Origin: Paraburkholderia ginsengiterrae
Lineage (GTDB): Bacteria; Pseudomonadota; Gammaproteobacteria; Burkholderiales; Burkholderiaceae
Assembly: GCF_001645125.1 (NCBI RefSeq)
Contig: NZ_LXKA01000351.1
Location: 1 to 37,704, forward strand
Direction of reading: 5' to 3'
Length of the DNA: 37,704 nt
Shown: piece after piece, positions 17,383 to 25,968 of the stretch
Numbering within the stretch: the stretch's first letter is position 1
Layout of the letters: each line of letters begins with the position of its first letter
Notes under the pieces: model-generated
Database searches by the model: none
What the model was told of the DNA's origin: nothing
Seen by the model: the letters and a program-made list of their open reading frames with translations, nothing else
Program-made: the position numbers and the translations under genes

Positions 17383-18747
17383 ATGCAAAGAACCAAGGCC
17401 AATACGAAGCGCGTCATCTATTTCACCCGCGATCCCGCGCCGGAACTGCTGGCGGACTTCCACGCACGCGAATGGGAAGTCGACGTGATCGGTTCGGTGC
17501 GTGATGTACGGCAAATCGCGCATGATGGTTCGCTGGCAGCCGGTCTCGTCGATCTGGCAAGCGTGTTCGAGCCGCGTGAAGCCGCCGCGTTGGAATCCTG
17601 TCTGGCCATGCCGAACATCGGCTGGGTCGCCATGACAGGCGCCGCCCATCTCGACGATGCACATGCGCGCCGGCTGGTGCGCGACTACTGTTTCGACTAT
17701 GTCACGCTGCCTGCCGCCAATGCGCGCATCGTCGACACCGTGGGCCACGCCTGCGGCATGATCTCGCTCGGCGAGCCCGCCTTCGTCGACACATCTACGG
17801 CGGAAGGCGAGATGATCGGCTCGTGCGAGGCCATGCTCGGGTTATTCCGCCTGATCCGCAAAGTCGCGACGAACGACGCCCCCGTTTTTATTGCCGGCGA
17901 ATCGGGCACGGGCAAGGAACTCACGGCGGCGGCGATTCACGCGCGCTCGGCGCGCCGTCACGCGCCGTTCGTCGCCATCAATTGCGGCGCGATTCCCGCG
18001 CAACTGCTGCAGTCCGAGTTGTTCGGCTATGAACGCGGCGCCTTCACCGGTGCGAAAGAACGCCGGGTAGGACGCGTGGAGGCGGCCAATGGCGGCACGC
18101 TGTTTCTGGACGAGATCGGCGATCTGCCGTTCGAAAGCCAGTCGAGCCTGCTGCGCTTCCTGCAGGAGAGCACGATCGACAGGCTGGGCGGCAACGGCTC
18201 GATCGATGTCGACGTGCGCGTCATCTCCGCCACCCACGTGGACATGGACGCGGCAGTCGAAGAAGGGCGTTTTCGCGCGGACCTGTACCATCGTCTGTGC
18301 GTGCTGAGGATCGATGAGCCGCCGTTGCGCGCGCGCGGCAACGATATCGAACTGCTCGCGCTGTATACGCTGGACCAGCACCGCAAGGACGCGAGCCGCC
18401 GCCTGCATGGCTTTTCTGCGGGTGCGATCACGGCCATGCGTCTATACGAGTGGCCCGGCAATGTGCGTGAGCTGATCAACCGCGTGCGGCGCGCCATCGT
18501 CATGTCGGAAGGGCGCACCATCTCCGCTGAGGACCTCGAACTATCGGCGTATTCCACCGGCGCGCCCGTGACGCTCGCGCAAGCGCGCGAAACGGCCGAG
18601 CGGCAGGCGATCGAACTTGCCTTGCTGCGCCATCGCGGCCGACTCGGCGACGCCGCGCGCGAACTGGGAATTTCGCGCACCACGCTATACCGTTTGCTCG
18701 TCACGTATGGTATGCGCGAGAACGGAGAGAGCGAAATGGCGGACTGA
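17383..18747 (+). CDS. Sigma-54-dependent activator with VpsR-like N-terminus
   Basis: The product is a 454-residue enhancer-binding protein. Residues 10-130 form a receiver-like domain as in VpsR, without a normal phosphoacceptor arrangement. Residues 145-380 form the AAA+ domain with Walker A GESGTGKE (172-179), the sigma-54 contact loop GAFTGA (219-224), Walker B GTLFLDEIGDLP, and the WPGNVREL arginine-finger region. A Fis-type helix-turn-helix closes the protein (GDAARELGISRTTLYRLL). VpsR-like proteins control exopolysaccharide and biofilm genes, in some species through cyclic di-GMP. A diguanylate cyclase lies 11 kb away, but no adjacent polysaccharide locus is present. The start codon has no strong ribosome site. 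Targets are unknown. Confidence 0.9.
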   Translation: MQRTKANTKRVIYFTRDPAPELLADFHAREWEVDVIGSVRDVRQIAHDGSLAAGLVDLASVFEPREAAALESCLAMPNIGWVAMTGAAHLDDAHARRLVRDYCFDYVTLPAANARIVDTVGHACGMISLGEPAFVDTSTAEGEMIGSCEAMLGLFRLIRKVATNDAPVFIAGESGTGKELTAAAIHARSARRHAPFVAINCGAIPAQLLQSELFGYERGAFTGAKERRVGRVEAANGGTLFLDEIGDLPFESQSSLLRFLQESTIDRLGGNGSIDVDVRVISATHVDMDAAVEEGRFRADLYHRLCVLRIDEPPLRARGNDIELLALYTLDQHRKDASRRLHGFSAGAITAMRLYEWPGNVRELINRVRRAIVMSEGRTISAEDLELSAYSTGAPVTLAQARETAERQAIELALLRHRGRLGDAARELGISRTTLYRLLVTYGMRENGESEMAD

Positions 18748-18797
18748 AGAAGTTGTGCAGCAAAGTCTGGGCCTCGTCGCTAACTACGCAACAGTCC

Positions 18798-20201
18798 TCA
18801 GATCGTGCCGAACAGTGCGCGAGGACGGTCCTTGAGCGTGCCAGTCAACAGGCGCAGCGCGGTCACGAGCTGATCGCGGCTTGTCGCGCAGGCGAGGTTG
18901 ATGCGCACGCCGTGCTCGATCTCGGAGCGGTCCACGGCGAACGCGGAGGACGGCATCACCACCACGCCACGCGCTTTCGCATTAGCCGCGAAATCGTCGG
19001 CGCGCCACGGCGGCGGCAATTTCAGCCACACGAACATGCACGCGGGATCGGTCTGCAGCAGCTCCTGCGGCAGCAGTTCGCGCGCAAGGTCCTGGCGCGC
19101 GCGAATCTCGGCGAGCTGTGCCTCCATGATGTGACGCGCGGTGCCGTCCTCGATCCAGATGGACGCGATCAGCATGGACATCGGCGCGGGCATCCAGGCG
19201 GTGGTGCGCACCGCTTCCGCGCATAACGCGGCGCTGTCCGGCGGACTCAGCAGATAGCCGAGCCGCAGCCCGGGCGCGAGAATCTTCGAGGTGGCCGCGA
19301 GGTGGAACGTGAGTTCCGGACACAGGCTCGCGATGGTCGGCAGGCGCTGCGACACGAGCGGCCCGTACACGTCGTCTTCGATGATCGCCACGCCATGCCG
19401 GCGCGCGATATCGACGAGCGCCATGCGGCGTTCGAGACTCATGGTCGTCACAGTCGGGTTCTGCAGATTCGGCACCGTGAAAATCGCCTTCACCGGCATG
19501 CGCTGACAGGCACGTTCCACTTCGTCGGTCAGCAGGCCGTCACGATCGCTAGGAATGCCAACGATCTCGAACTGGAACACCGGGGCGAGCGCCTTGAGGC
19601 CGTAGTAGGTGAGCTGGTCGGCGAGGATCACGCCGTCGGTGCCGATCAGGCAGTTCAGCACGGCGTACAGGCCATGCTGCGCGCCGCTCGTCACCACCAC
19701 ATGCTCGGCCGACGGCGTGAAGCCGGGAGCGGCCATCCAGCGTGCGCCGGCGGCGCGCGCCCACGCCGGTCCCTGCGGCGGCTGGTACTCCTGCACTTGC
19801 GGATAGCGCGGATCGCGCGGCAAATCGGCCAGCGTGCGGGCGAGACAGTCCAGAAACTCGCCCGTGGCCGGGCGGTTGACCGTCAGGTCGATGGCCGCGT
19901 TGCTGGTGGCCGGGGCCGGCTCGACGCTCGGCATCGCGCCGCCGGTGACGAGCGAGCCGCGCCGCGTGCTGCCGATCACCAGGCCGCGCAGTTGCAATTC
20001 CCTGTACGCGCGCGACACCGTCGACACGTTGATGCCGAGTTCGGTAGCCAGTTGCCGCTGTGGCGGCAGCCGGCTGCCGGGCGGATAGACGCCGCTGCGA
20101 ATCTCGCTCTCGATCGAACTGGAGACCTCGAGATACGTGGAGCGTCGCGCGGTCTCCGGCGCGCCATTGGCCGTGCGGGCGGCGTCTTTGTCAGAAGCCA
20201 T
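18798..20201 (-). CDS. MocR/PdxR-type regulator: GntR domain fused to aminotransferase fold
   Basis: The product is a 467-residue regulator. Residues 22-86 form a winged helix of the GntR type (RLPPQRQLATELGINVSTVSRAYREL). Residues 100-460 form a fold-type I aminotransferase domain with the PLP lysine K306 in AATSKILAPG and the Asp in IEDDVYG that contacts the PLP nitrogen. MocR proteins sense an amino acid or vitamin B6 through PLP. It is divergent from an amino-acid permease/oxidoreductase/binding-protein run, which it probably controls. The start is uncertain: ATG 20201 has GGAG 12 bases upstream, which is long, while ATG 20219 has no site. Confidence 0.92.
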   Translation of the reverse strand: MASDKDAARTANGAPETARRSTYLEVSSSIESEIRSGVYPPGSRLPPQRQLATELGINVSTVSRAYRELQLRGLVIGSTRRGSLVTGGAMPSVEPAPATSNAAIDLTVNRPATGEFLDCLARTLADLPRDPRYPQVQEYQPPQGPAWARAAGARWMAAPGFTPSAEHVVVTSGAQHGLYAVLNCLIGTDGVILADQLTYYGLKALAPVFQFEIVGIPSDRDGLLTDEVERACQRMPVKAIFTVPNLQNPTVTTMSLERRMALVDIARRHGVAIIEDDVYGPLVSQRLPTIASLCPELTFHLAATSKILAPGLRLGYLLSPPDSAALCAEAVRTTAWMPAPMSMLIASIWIEDGTARHIMEAQLAEIRARQDLARELLPQELLQTDPACMFVWLKLPPPWRADDFAANAKARGVVVMPSSAFAVDRSEIEHGVRINLACATSRDQLVTALRLLTGTLKDRPRALFGTI

Positions 20202-20234
20202 AAGATCAGGTGTCTCCATACAAAACTGGCTTTG

Positions 20235-20250
20235 TCCGCAATTGTGCGGA
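20235..20250. promoter_or_regulatory. Inverted repeat at the MocR gene promoter
   Basis: TCCGCA and TGCGGA flank a 4-base ATTG centre. The repeat lies just downstream of the predicted MocR gene transcription start (about 20253) and could be an autoregulatory operator or a small leader hairpin. Confidence 0.4.
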
Positions 20251-20259
20251 GTTTTGCCG

Positions 20260-20287
20260 ATTCTATACCAGACCGACCCGGCTGCAA
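20260..20287 (-). promoter_or_regulatory. Candidate promoter of the MocR gene
   Basis: On the minus strand TTGCAG (20287-20282) and TAGAAT (20265-20260) are 16 bases apart, giving a start near 20253, about 50 bases before the coding start. The -35 match is only partial. Confidence 0.35.
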
Positions 20288-20372
20288 CCTTTTGAGTGCG
20301 GTGCCACGCTATTCCTCGCTGCGCTGCGGCAAAGAGCGCGGCGACGGGACCATCCAGGGAAAATGCCAGGGC

Positions 20373-20415
20373 CACACAATGCGCGTTTTAATTGCACACA
20401 AAAAAATATTGTGTG
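20373..20415. promoter_or_regulatory. CACACAA repeat cluster, likely MocR-type regulator binding region
   Basis: CACACAA occurs at 20373-20379 and again at 20395-20401, exactly 22 bases apart (two helical turns), and its inverted copy TTGTGTG lies at 20409-20415. MocR regulators commonly bind direct repeats on one DNA face. The cluster is 87-129 bases upstream of the divergent amino-acid permease start, a normal activator position. Confidence 0.5.
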
Positions 20416-20501
20416 ATTCTAGCTCTCATGGTTTGTCTGGTGGCGCGCATCAGGAAACGTCGCCGGATTGTGTCCCGCAATCTGTCTGCAGGAGTAACTA
20501 G

Positions 20502-21932
20502 ATGAGTCTTTCCCCGTCCTCCACCCCCGACGCCACGCCGAAACTCGGCGCCGCGCTGCGCCAGCGGCACGTCACGATGATCGCGCTCGGCGGCATCATC
20601 GGCGCTGGCCTGTTTGTCGGCAGCAGCGCCACGCTTGCCACCGTCGGCCCTGCCGCCTGCGTGTCGTATCTGGTGGCCGGCATCGTCGTGCTGATGGTCA
20701 TGCGCATGCTCGGCGAAATGGCGCTGGCGGTACCGGGCGTCGGCTCCTTCACCGAATACGCGCGCATTGGCCTCGGCAACTGGGCGGGTTTCACGAGCGG
20801 CTGGCTTTACTGGTACTTCTGGGTGATCGTCGTCGCGGTCGAGGCGGTAGCGGGCGCGGCCATCCTGCAACGCTGGATACCCGCGCCGGTGTGGATGATC
20901 GGTCTCGTCCTGCTCTCGGTGATGACCTTGATCAATCTGCTCTCGGTGAAATCGTATGGCGAATTCGAGTTCTGGTTCGCGTCGATCAAGGTCGCGGCGA
21001 TCATCGTGTTTATCGCGATCGGCGCAGCCTACGTGTTCGGCTTCGACCATACCGGCAGCGCGGTGACGAATCTGATCAGCCATCGCGGCTTCATGCCGTT
21101 CGGCGCCATGTCGATTTTCGCGGCGGTGCCGACGGTCATTTTTGCGGTAGGCGGTGCGGAAATCGCCACCATCGCGGCAGCCGAGTCGGATGATCCCGCC
21201 AAAAGCGTGGCAGCCATGACGCGTTCGGTGATTCTGCGCGTCATCACGTTCTACGTGGGCTCGATGTTCCTGATTGCCTGCATCGTGCCGTGGGGCAGCA
21301 TTGTGACCGGACACTCGCCGTTCGTGGCCGCGCTCGAAACCATGCGGATTCCCGGCTCGGCCGACATCATGAACGCGATCGTGCTGGTCGCTGTGCTCTC
21401 GGCGCTGAACTCGGGTTTGTATGTGTCGTCGCGGATTCTGTTTCGCCTCGCCGAGCGTGGCGACGCGCCGAAATCGCTGCTGAAGCTGACGCCGCACAAA
21501 GTGCCGCGGCTCGCGGTGCTGCTGAGCAGTGTGGTCGGCTATGTGGCGATCGTCGCGGCCATCGTGTCGCCGCAAGGGGTGTTCCTGTTCCTCGTGAACG
21601 CGTCGGGCGCGGTGATGCTGTTCGTTTATCTCGCCACGGCGCTCGCGCAAATCCGTATCCGGCGCCGCATCGAGGCGACCGAGCCGCAGCGGCTGACGCT
21701 GAAAATGTGGCTGTTCCCATGGCTCTCGTACGCAGTGGTGGTGGCGATCGTGGGTGTGCTCGTCGCGATGGGCAGCGATCCGGCCTTGCGCCCGCAGTTG
21801 ATGGCGAGCGCGGCGAGTCTCGCGGTGGCGTCGGCGGCGTATATGCTGGTAGCGAAGCGCCCGCAGCGCGACGGCACCGCGACGGGCTACCTCTCGCGCA
21901 TGGGCCGGGAAGCATTTGAAGGACGCGAGTGA
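20502..21932 (+). CDS. Amino-acid permease of the APC superfamily (GabP/AnsP-like)
   Basis: The product is a 476-residue inner-membrane proton-coupled amino-acid importer with about 12 helices. The first helix has the family signature MIALGGIIGAGLFVGSS near residue 28. The block GEMALAVPGVGSFTEYA and the ESDDPAKSVAAMTRSV loop are typical of the AAT family with gamma-aminobutyrate, proline or aromatic substrates. The ATG has AGGAG upstream (GCAGGAGTAACTAG). The stop codon overlaps the start of the FAD oxidoreductase, so transport and oxidation of the same amino acid are probably coupled. The substrate is not determinable. Confidence 0.92.
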   Translation: MSLSPSSTPDATPKLGAALRQRHVTMIALGGIIGAGLFVGSSATLATVGPAACVSYLVAGIVVLMVMRMLGEMALAVPGVGSFTEYARIGLGNWAGFTSGWLYWYFWVIVVAVEAVAGAAILQRWIPAPVWMIGLVLLSVMTLINLLSVKSYGEFEFWFASIKVAAIIVFIAIGAAYVFGFDHTGSAVTNLISHRGFMPFGAMSIFAAVPTVIFAVGGAEIATIAAAESDDPAKSVAAMTRSVILRVITFYVGSMFLIACIVPWGSIVTGHSPFVAALETMRIPGSADIMNAIVLVAVLSALNSGLYVSSRILFRLAERGDAPKSLLKLTPHKVPRLAVLLSSVVGYVAIVAAIVSPQGVFLFLVNASGAVMLFVYLATALAQIRIRRRIEATEPQRLTLKMWLFPWLSYAVVVAIVGVLVAMGSDPALRPQLMASAASLAVASAAYMLVAKRPQRDGTATGYLSRMGREAFEGRE

Positions 21933-23161
21933 TGCCGGACGTCGCCATTATCGGAGCGGGATTCATCGGCCTCGCGAGCGCTGCGGCGCTGATGCGCGAC
22001 GGCCATCGGGTCACGCTGTTCGATCCGGCCGGCGTCGGGCAGGGCGCGTCGTTCGGCAATGCCGGCACCTTCGCGCACTATGCGTGCATTCCGGTCAACA
22101 ACCCGTCCGTGTTCCGCGATCTGCCGCGCTTTCTGCTCTCGAGCCAGAGTCCGTTCCGTCTGCGCTGGGGTTATCTGCCGCATCTTGCGCCGTGGCTCGC
22201 GCGCTTCATGATGAGCTCGCTGCCGCGCCGCTACGAAGCCAGCGCCGGCGCGCTCGCCGCCTTGCTCGATTGCGCGCACGAGGGTTATGCGCCGCTTCTC
22301 GCCGATGCGGAACTGGCGCGCTACGTCCGGCCGCGCGAATGTCTGTACCTGTACTCGAGCGCGGCTTCCTTCGATGCCGCGCGCCCCGCGCTCGACCTGC
22401 GCCGCAAGCTGGGGGTGGCGTTCGAGGTGCTCGACGGCGCCGCCATCCGGGCGCTCGAACCGTCGCTGGCGCCGATCTTCGAGCGCGGTGTGCTGTTCAG
22501 CAATAGCTGGCATTTTTCCGATCCACAGGCCTTTCTGCAGACGCTCTATCTGCAACTCGCCGCCCAGGGTCTCTCGCTGGAACGCACCACGGTCGACGCG
22601 GTGCAGCCCGCGGCCGACAGCGCGAGCCTGACGATAGGCGGCGTGGCGCGCCGTTTCGATTACGTCGTGGTGGCGACCGGCGCGCGTTCGGCGCAGTTCG
22701 CCGCACAGTGCGGCGATCGCGTGCCGCTCGATACGGAGCGCGGTTATCACGTGCGCTTTCCCGGCGCGCAGCACCTCGTTTCCCGGCCGGTCGGCTGGGC
22801 CGAGCGCGGTTTCTACATGACGCCGATGAGCGACGGCTTGCGCGTGGCGGGCACCGTCGAACTCGCCGGTTTCGGCGACACGCGCAACCGTTCGCTGATC
22901 GATCTGCTGACGTTTTCATCGAAGCGGGCGCTGCCCGCACTGGATAAGCCGGATAGCAACTGGCTCGGATTCCGTCCGACGCTGCCCGACGGCGTGCCCG
23001 TGCTCGCCTGCTCGCGCGCGAGCGAGCGTGTGATCTACGCGTTCGGCCATCAGCATCTCGGGCTGACGCTGGCGGGGGTGAGCGGGCGCATCGTCGCCGA
23101 TCTGGTCGCGCGGCGTGCGCCGCCGCTCGATCTCGCACCGTACGCGGCCACGCGTTTCTGA
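21932..23161 (+). CDS. DadA-like FAD-dependent amino-acid dehydrogenase/oxidase
   Basis: The product is a 409-residue DAO-family flavoprotein. The N-terminal dinucleotide-binding fold is VAIIGAGFIGLASAAALMRDG (residues 4-24), followed by the GQGASFGNAG motif of D-amino-acid dehydrogenases. The C-terminal FAD block is GHQHLGLTLAGVSGRIVADLV. It likely oxidises an amino acid, probably a D-isomer or a secondary amine, to the keto acid or imine. The ATG at 21932 shares a base with the permease stop, and a GTG one codon earlier is also possible. It is translationally coupled to the permease and followed by a LivK-type binding protein. The substrate is inferred only by family. Confidence 0.88.
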   Translation: MPDVAIIGAGFIGLASAAALMRDGHRVTLFDPAGVGQGASFGNAGTFAHYACIPVNNPSVFRDLPRFLLSSQSPFRLRWGYLPHLAPWLARFMMSSLPRRYEASAGALAALLDCAHEGYAPLLADAELARYVRPRECLYLYSSAASFDAARPALDLRRKLGVAFEVLDGAAIRALEPSLAPIFERGVLFSNSWHFSDPQAFLQTLYLQLAAQGLSLERTTVDAVQPAADSASLTIGGVARRFDYVVVATGARSAQFAAQCGDRVPLDTERGYHVRFPGAQHLVSRPVGWAERGFYMTPMSDGLRVAGTVELAGFGDTRNRSLIDLLTFSSKRALPALDKPDSNWLGFRPTLPDGVPVLACSRASERVIYAFGHQHLGLTLAGVSGRIVADLVARRAPPLDLAPYAATRF

Positions 23162-23302
23162 TTGCCGACTGGCACCGAGGTTTCGTATGCAGGAAATTTT
23201 TCAGGCCTTACCGCAAGCAGTGCAGAACGGTTTCGACGCGTCGCGCATCGGATCGGCTGACTATCGAACAAGCGCGACGTCACATCCCACAAGGAGCGCA
23301 TC

Positions 23303-24448
23303 ATGAATCGCCGCTATTGGCTGTTGAGTGCCACCGTCTGCGCACTCGCCACGTATATCCCGTCTTCGTGGGCAGCCGACCCCGAAGTCGTCAAGATCGG
23401 TTTCGTCGGTCCGTTGACGGGGCCGGTTGCGCGGGTCGGCAAGGACTTGCAGTACGGCGCGCAATTGGCGCTCGATGAAGAGAACGCGAAGAATCCGACC
23501 GTCGGCGGCAAGCCGGTCAAGTTCGTGCTCGACGTGCAGGACGATCAGGGCGACCCGCGCGTGGCGATCCAGGTCGCGCAGAAGCTGGTCGACGACGGTG
23601 TGGTGGGCGTGATCGGCCATTACAACTCGGGTTGCAGCATTCCGGCCTCGTCGGTCTATCATCAGGCGAATGTGGCGATGATCACGCCGGGTTCGACCAA
23701 CCCGCAATTGACCAAGCAAGGGTTCAAGAACGTGTTCCGCACCATGGGGCATGACGGCGTTGGCGGCGTCGTGGCGGGGCATTTCGTGGTGGAGCAGATG
23801 AAGGCCAAGCGCATTGGCATCATCGACGACCGGACCGCATTTGGCCAGGGGCTCGCGGATGCCTTTGAAAAGGGCGCCAAGGAAGCGAACGGCAACATTG
23901 TCGATCGTGAATTCACCAACGACAAGGCGATCGACTTCCGCGCCATCCTGACCTCGCTCAAGAGCAAGAACGTCGATCTGATTTTCTTCGGCGGGCTGGA
24001 TGAACAGGGCGCGATGCTGGTCAAACAGATGCGCTCGCTGGGTATGACCGCGCAGCTGTTCGGCGCGGGCGCGCTCAAGAGCAATGCGTTCCTGCAGATT
24101 GCCGGGGCGGCGGGTGACGGCACGCAGGATCTCGAGCCGGGTCCTGCGCTCGACAAGCTGCCTGCCGCGCAGGCGTTCGGCAAGCGCTACAAGGCGCGTT
24201 TCAATCAGGATGTCGAACTGTACGCGCCGTTTGCCTACGACGCCGCGCTCGCCATGATCAAGGCGATTCACGCCGCCGACTCGCTCGACCGCGCGAAGAT
24301 CGTCGACAGCCTCGCGAAGGTGACGGTGACCGGGGTCACCGGCAATATCACGTTCGACCCTTATGGCGATCTGATCAAGCCGCCGTACACGTTGTTCCAG
24401 GTTCAGCAGGGCCAATGGAAGAGTGTGAAGACGGTGGGCGGGGCGTGA
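23303..24448 (+). CDS. Branched-chain amino-acid ABC transporter substrate-binding protein (LivK-like)
   Basis: The product is a 381-residue periplasmic binding protein of the Leu/Ile/Val family. The signal peptide ends near residue 25 (SSWA, then ADPEVVKIGFVGPLTG). The mature protein has the family blocks GPVARVGKDLQYGAQLALDEEN, VIGHYNSGCSIPAS and TPGSTNPQLTKQGF. No membrane or ATPase subunit is encoded beside it, so it is an orphan that must use a Liv transporter elsewhere. It follows the oxidoreductase by 141 bases on the same strand, with its own AGGAG ribosome site. Confidence 0.93.
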   Translation: MNRRYWLLSATVCALATYIPSSWAADPEVVKIGFVGPLTGPVARVGKDLQYGAQLALDEENAKNPTVGGKPVKFVLDVQDDQGDPRVAIQVAQKLVDDGVVGVIGHYNSGCSIPASSVYHQANVAMITPGSTNPQLTKQGFKNVFRTMGHDGVGGVVAGHFVVEQMKAKRIGIIDDRTAFGQGLADAFEKGAKEANGNIVDREFTNDKAIDFRAILTSLKSKNVDLIFFGGLDEQGAMLVKQMRSLGMTAQLFGAGALKSNAFLQIAGAAGDGTQDLEPGPALDKLPAAQAFGKRYKARFNQDVELYAPFAYDAALAMIKAIHAADSLDRAKIVDSLAKVTVTGVTGNITFDPYGDLIKPPYTLFQVQQGQWKSVKTVGGA

Positions 24449-24499
24449 TGAGCCGCGCGAACCCCGGCAAGCAGCAGAGGGTTCGTTGAGGTTGTGAGA

Positions 24500-24533
24500 G
24501 GCCGCGGCGCCGCCATTGGCGGGCGTCGCGGCC
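24500..24533. terminator. GC-rich hairpin between convergent genes
   Basis: GGCCGCG (24500-24506) pairs with CGCGGCC (24527-24533), with further pairing inside around an ATTG loop. It lies between the LivK stop and the end of the convergent LysR gene. No T-run follows on either strand, so termination is plausible but not certain. Confidence 0.45.
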
Positions 24534-24574
24534 AAAGTTTCATGCGCGCGATGCTGACGATCCGTACTTCCGCA

Positions 24575-25480
24575 CTACCCGCTGAAATCCGGATCGCCTT
24601 GCACCAGCTCATGCACCCATTCGCTGAACACCCTCACGCACATGCTCAACCGGCGATGCGGATAAAGGATGGAAAGCGGCATGGCCGGACACACGCAGCC
24701 GCGCAGAATTTCACGCAGTGCGCCCGTTTCGATCGCCTTTGCCGCCATGAAGCGCGGCACCTGGATGATGCCCAGTCCTTCCACCGCAGCCGCGACATAC
24801 GCCTGGCCTTCATTGACGGCGAGGCTGCCGGCGAATGCCTTTCGGGTTGGAACACCGTTCAGGCTCAACTCGAGCGGATAGATCTTCCCCGTGCGCGCCG
24901 AAAAATAATTCACTATGCGATGCCGGTCGAGTTCGTCGGGTGTGGCGGGCTCGCCCATCTCGTCGAGGTAAGCCGGCGCGGCACAAATGATTGTGCGCAC
25001 ACTGCCGAGCGATCTTGCCACCAGATTCGAATCGTCGAGCACGCCGATACGGATCACGCAATCCACGCCTTCCTGCACCAGATCGACGTTACGGTCGCCC
25101 AGCCCCAGTCTCACCGTGATGTCGGGATAGCGGGTGTTGAACTCGCGCATCATGGGAATCAGCACGTTCGCGGCGAACGTGGCGGAGGTATCCACGCGAA
25201 TCGTGCCGCGCGGGTTCTGACGCTTGCTCGATAACGCGGACTCGGCGTCGGCGACGTCGGCAAGAATGCGCGCGCAGTACTCGTAGTAGAGCGCTCCGTC
25301 GTCGGTGACCTGGACGCGGCGCGTCGTGCGATGGAGCAGGCGCACGCCCAGATGCGTCTCCAGATTCTGCACGAGTGTCGACACCGAGGCGCGCGGCATC
25401 TCCAGCGAGTCGGCGGCCTTCGAGAAACTCGACGCATCCACGACGCGCTTGAACACTGCCATGCCTTGAAGCATGTCCAT
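24575..25480 (-). CDS. LysR-family transcriptional regulator
   Basis: The product is a 301-residue LysR-type regulator. The winged helix-turn-helix occupies residues 1-60 (FKRVVDASSFSKAADSLEMPRASVSTLVQNLE) and the effector-binding domain residues 90-295. It belongs to the common CrgA/DsdC-like group of proteobacterial LysR proteins. I chose the ATG at 25480 because GAGG lies upstream and the protein then starts MDMLQGMAVF, as the family does. It is divergent from the ArsR/AHSA1/GST run, with a 152-base gap, and may regulate it. The ligand is unknown. Confidence 0.92.
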   Translation of the reverse strand: MDMLQGMAVFKRVVDASSFSKAADSLEMPRASVSTLVQNLETHLGVRLLHRTTRRVQVTDDGALYYEYCARILADVADAESALSSKRQNPRGTIRVDTSATFAANVLIPMMREFNTRYPDITVRLGLGDRNVDLVQEGVDCVIRIGVLDDSNLVARSLGSVRTIICAAPAYLDEMGEPATPDELDRHRIVNYFSARTGKIYPLELSLNGVPTRKAFAGSLAVNEGQAYVAAAVEGLGIIQVPRFMAAKAIETGALREILRGCVCPAMPLSILYPHRRLSMCVRVFSEWVHELVQGDPDFSG

Positions 25481-25597
25481 ACGGTGTTGTCCTCTCGATT
25501 GATGACCGTCGCAAGCTCGTTGAAATGATAGCGGCGGTGCGCCCGCGGTGGGCAGGCCGGAGCAGCCTACGAGTTCACGTACTTGCCCACATCGGCC

Positions 25598-25625
25598 TTG
25601 ACTCCCGATCATCAGCGCCTATAGT
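25598..25625 (+). promoter_or_regulatory. Strong promoter giving a leaderless ArsR mRNA
   Basis: TTGACT (25598-25603) and TATAGT (25620-25625) are near-consensus sigma-70 boxes separated by 16 bases. The expected start, 6-8 bases after the -10, is 25632-25633, which is the A of the ArsR ATG. No Shine-Dalgarno sequence is present, fitting a leaderless transcript. Confidence 0.65.
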
Positions 25626-25632
25626 TCACCAT

Positions 25633-25968
25633 ATGGCAAAGTCTCCAGTCAGTCAACTCGATCGTACGTTTTCCGCGCTGGTGGATCCCACCCGGCGGGC
25701 CATCCTCGCGCGTCTCGAGCGCGAGCCCGGCCTGTCGGTCATGGAAATCGCGCGTCCGTTGCCGCTCAAGCTGCCCGCCGTCATGAAGCACCTCGACGTG
25801 CTGAGCGACGCGGGGCTGGTGTCGCGCACGAAGACGGGCCGAACCGTCTCGGTCGAGCTGGTGGCCGGCCCGATGGAGGAGGCGATGGCGTGGTTGAGAC
25901 GCTACGAGCGCTTCTGGTCCGCGAGCCTCGACCGGCTCGCCGATTTTGTGGAGGGGAATGAGGAATGA
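25633..25968 (+). CDS. ArsR-family winged-helix regulator
   Basis: The product is a 111-residue small DNA-binding repressor (VDPTRRAILARLEREPGLSVMEIARPLPLKLPAVMKHLDVLSDAGLVSRTKTGR). It lacks the ELCVC metal site of classical ArsR, so it belongs to the non-metal group that is usually paired with AHSA1/START proteins. Its stop overlaps the start of such a gene by four bases. The ATG has no ribosome site but coincides with the predicted transcription start, suggesting leaderless translation. An in-frame start 36 codons upstream would lie within the promoter. Autoregulation is likely but inferred. Confidence 0.88.
   Translation: MAKSPVSQLDRTFSALVDPTRRAILARLEREPGLSVMEIARPLPLKLPAVMKHLDVLSDAGLVSRTKTGRTVSVELVAGPMEEAMAWLRRYERFWSASLDRLADFVEGNEE

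Noticed and set aside
20302-20501. Plus-strand extension of a long frame opposite the MocR gene
   Set aside because: The frame runs antisense to the MocR coding region. MocR has strong motifs, so the frame is a shadow.
25525-25632. 36-residue N-terminal extension of the ArsR protein
   Set aside because: It would place the coding start upstream of the strong promoter. ArsR homologues begin near the ATG at 25633.
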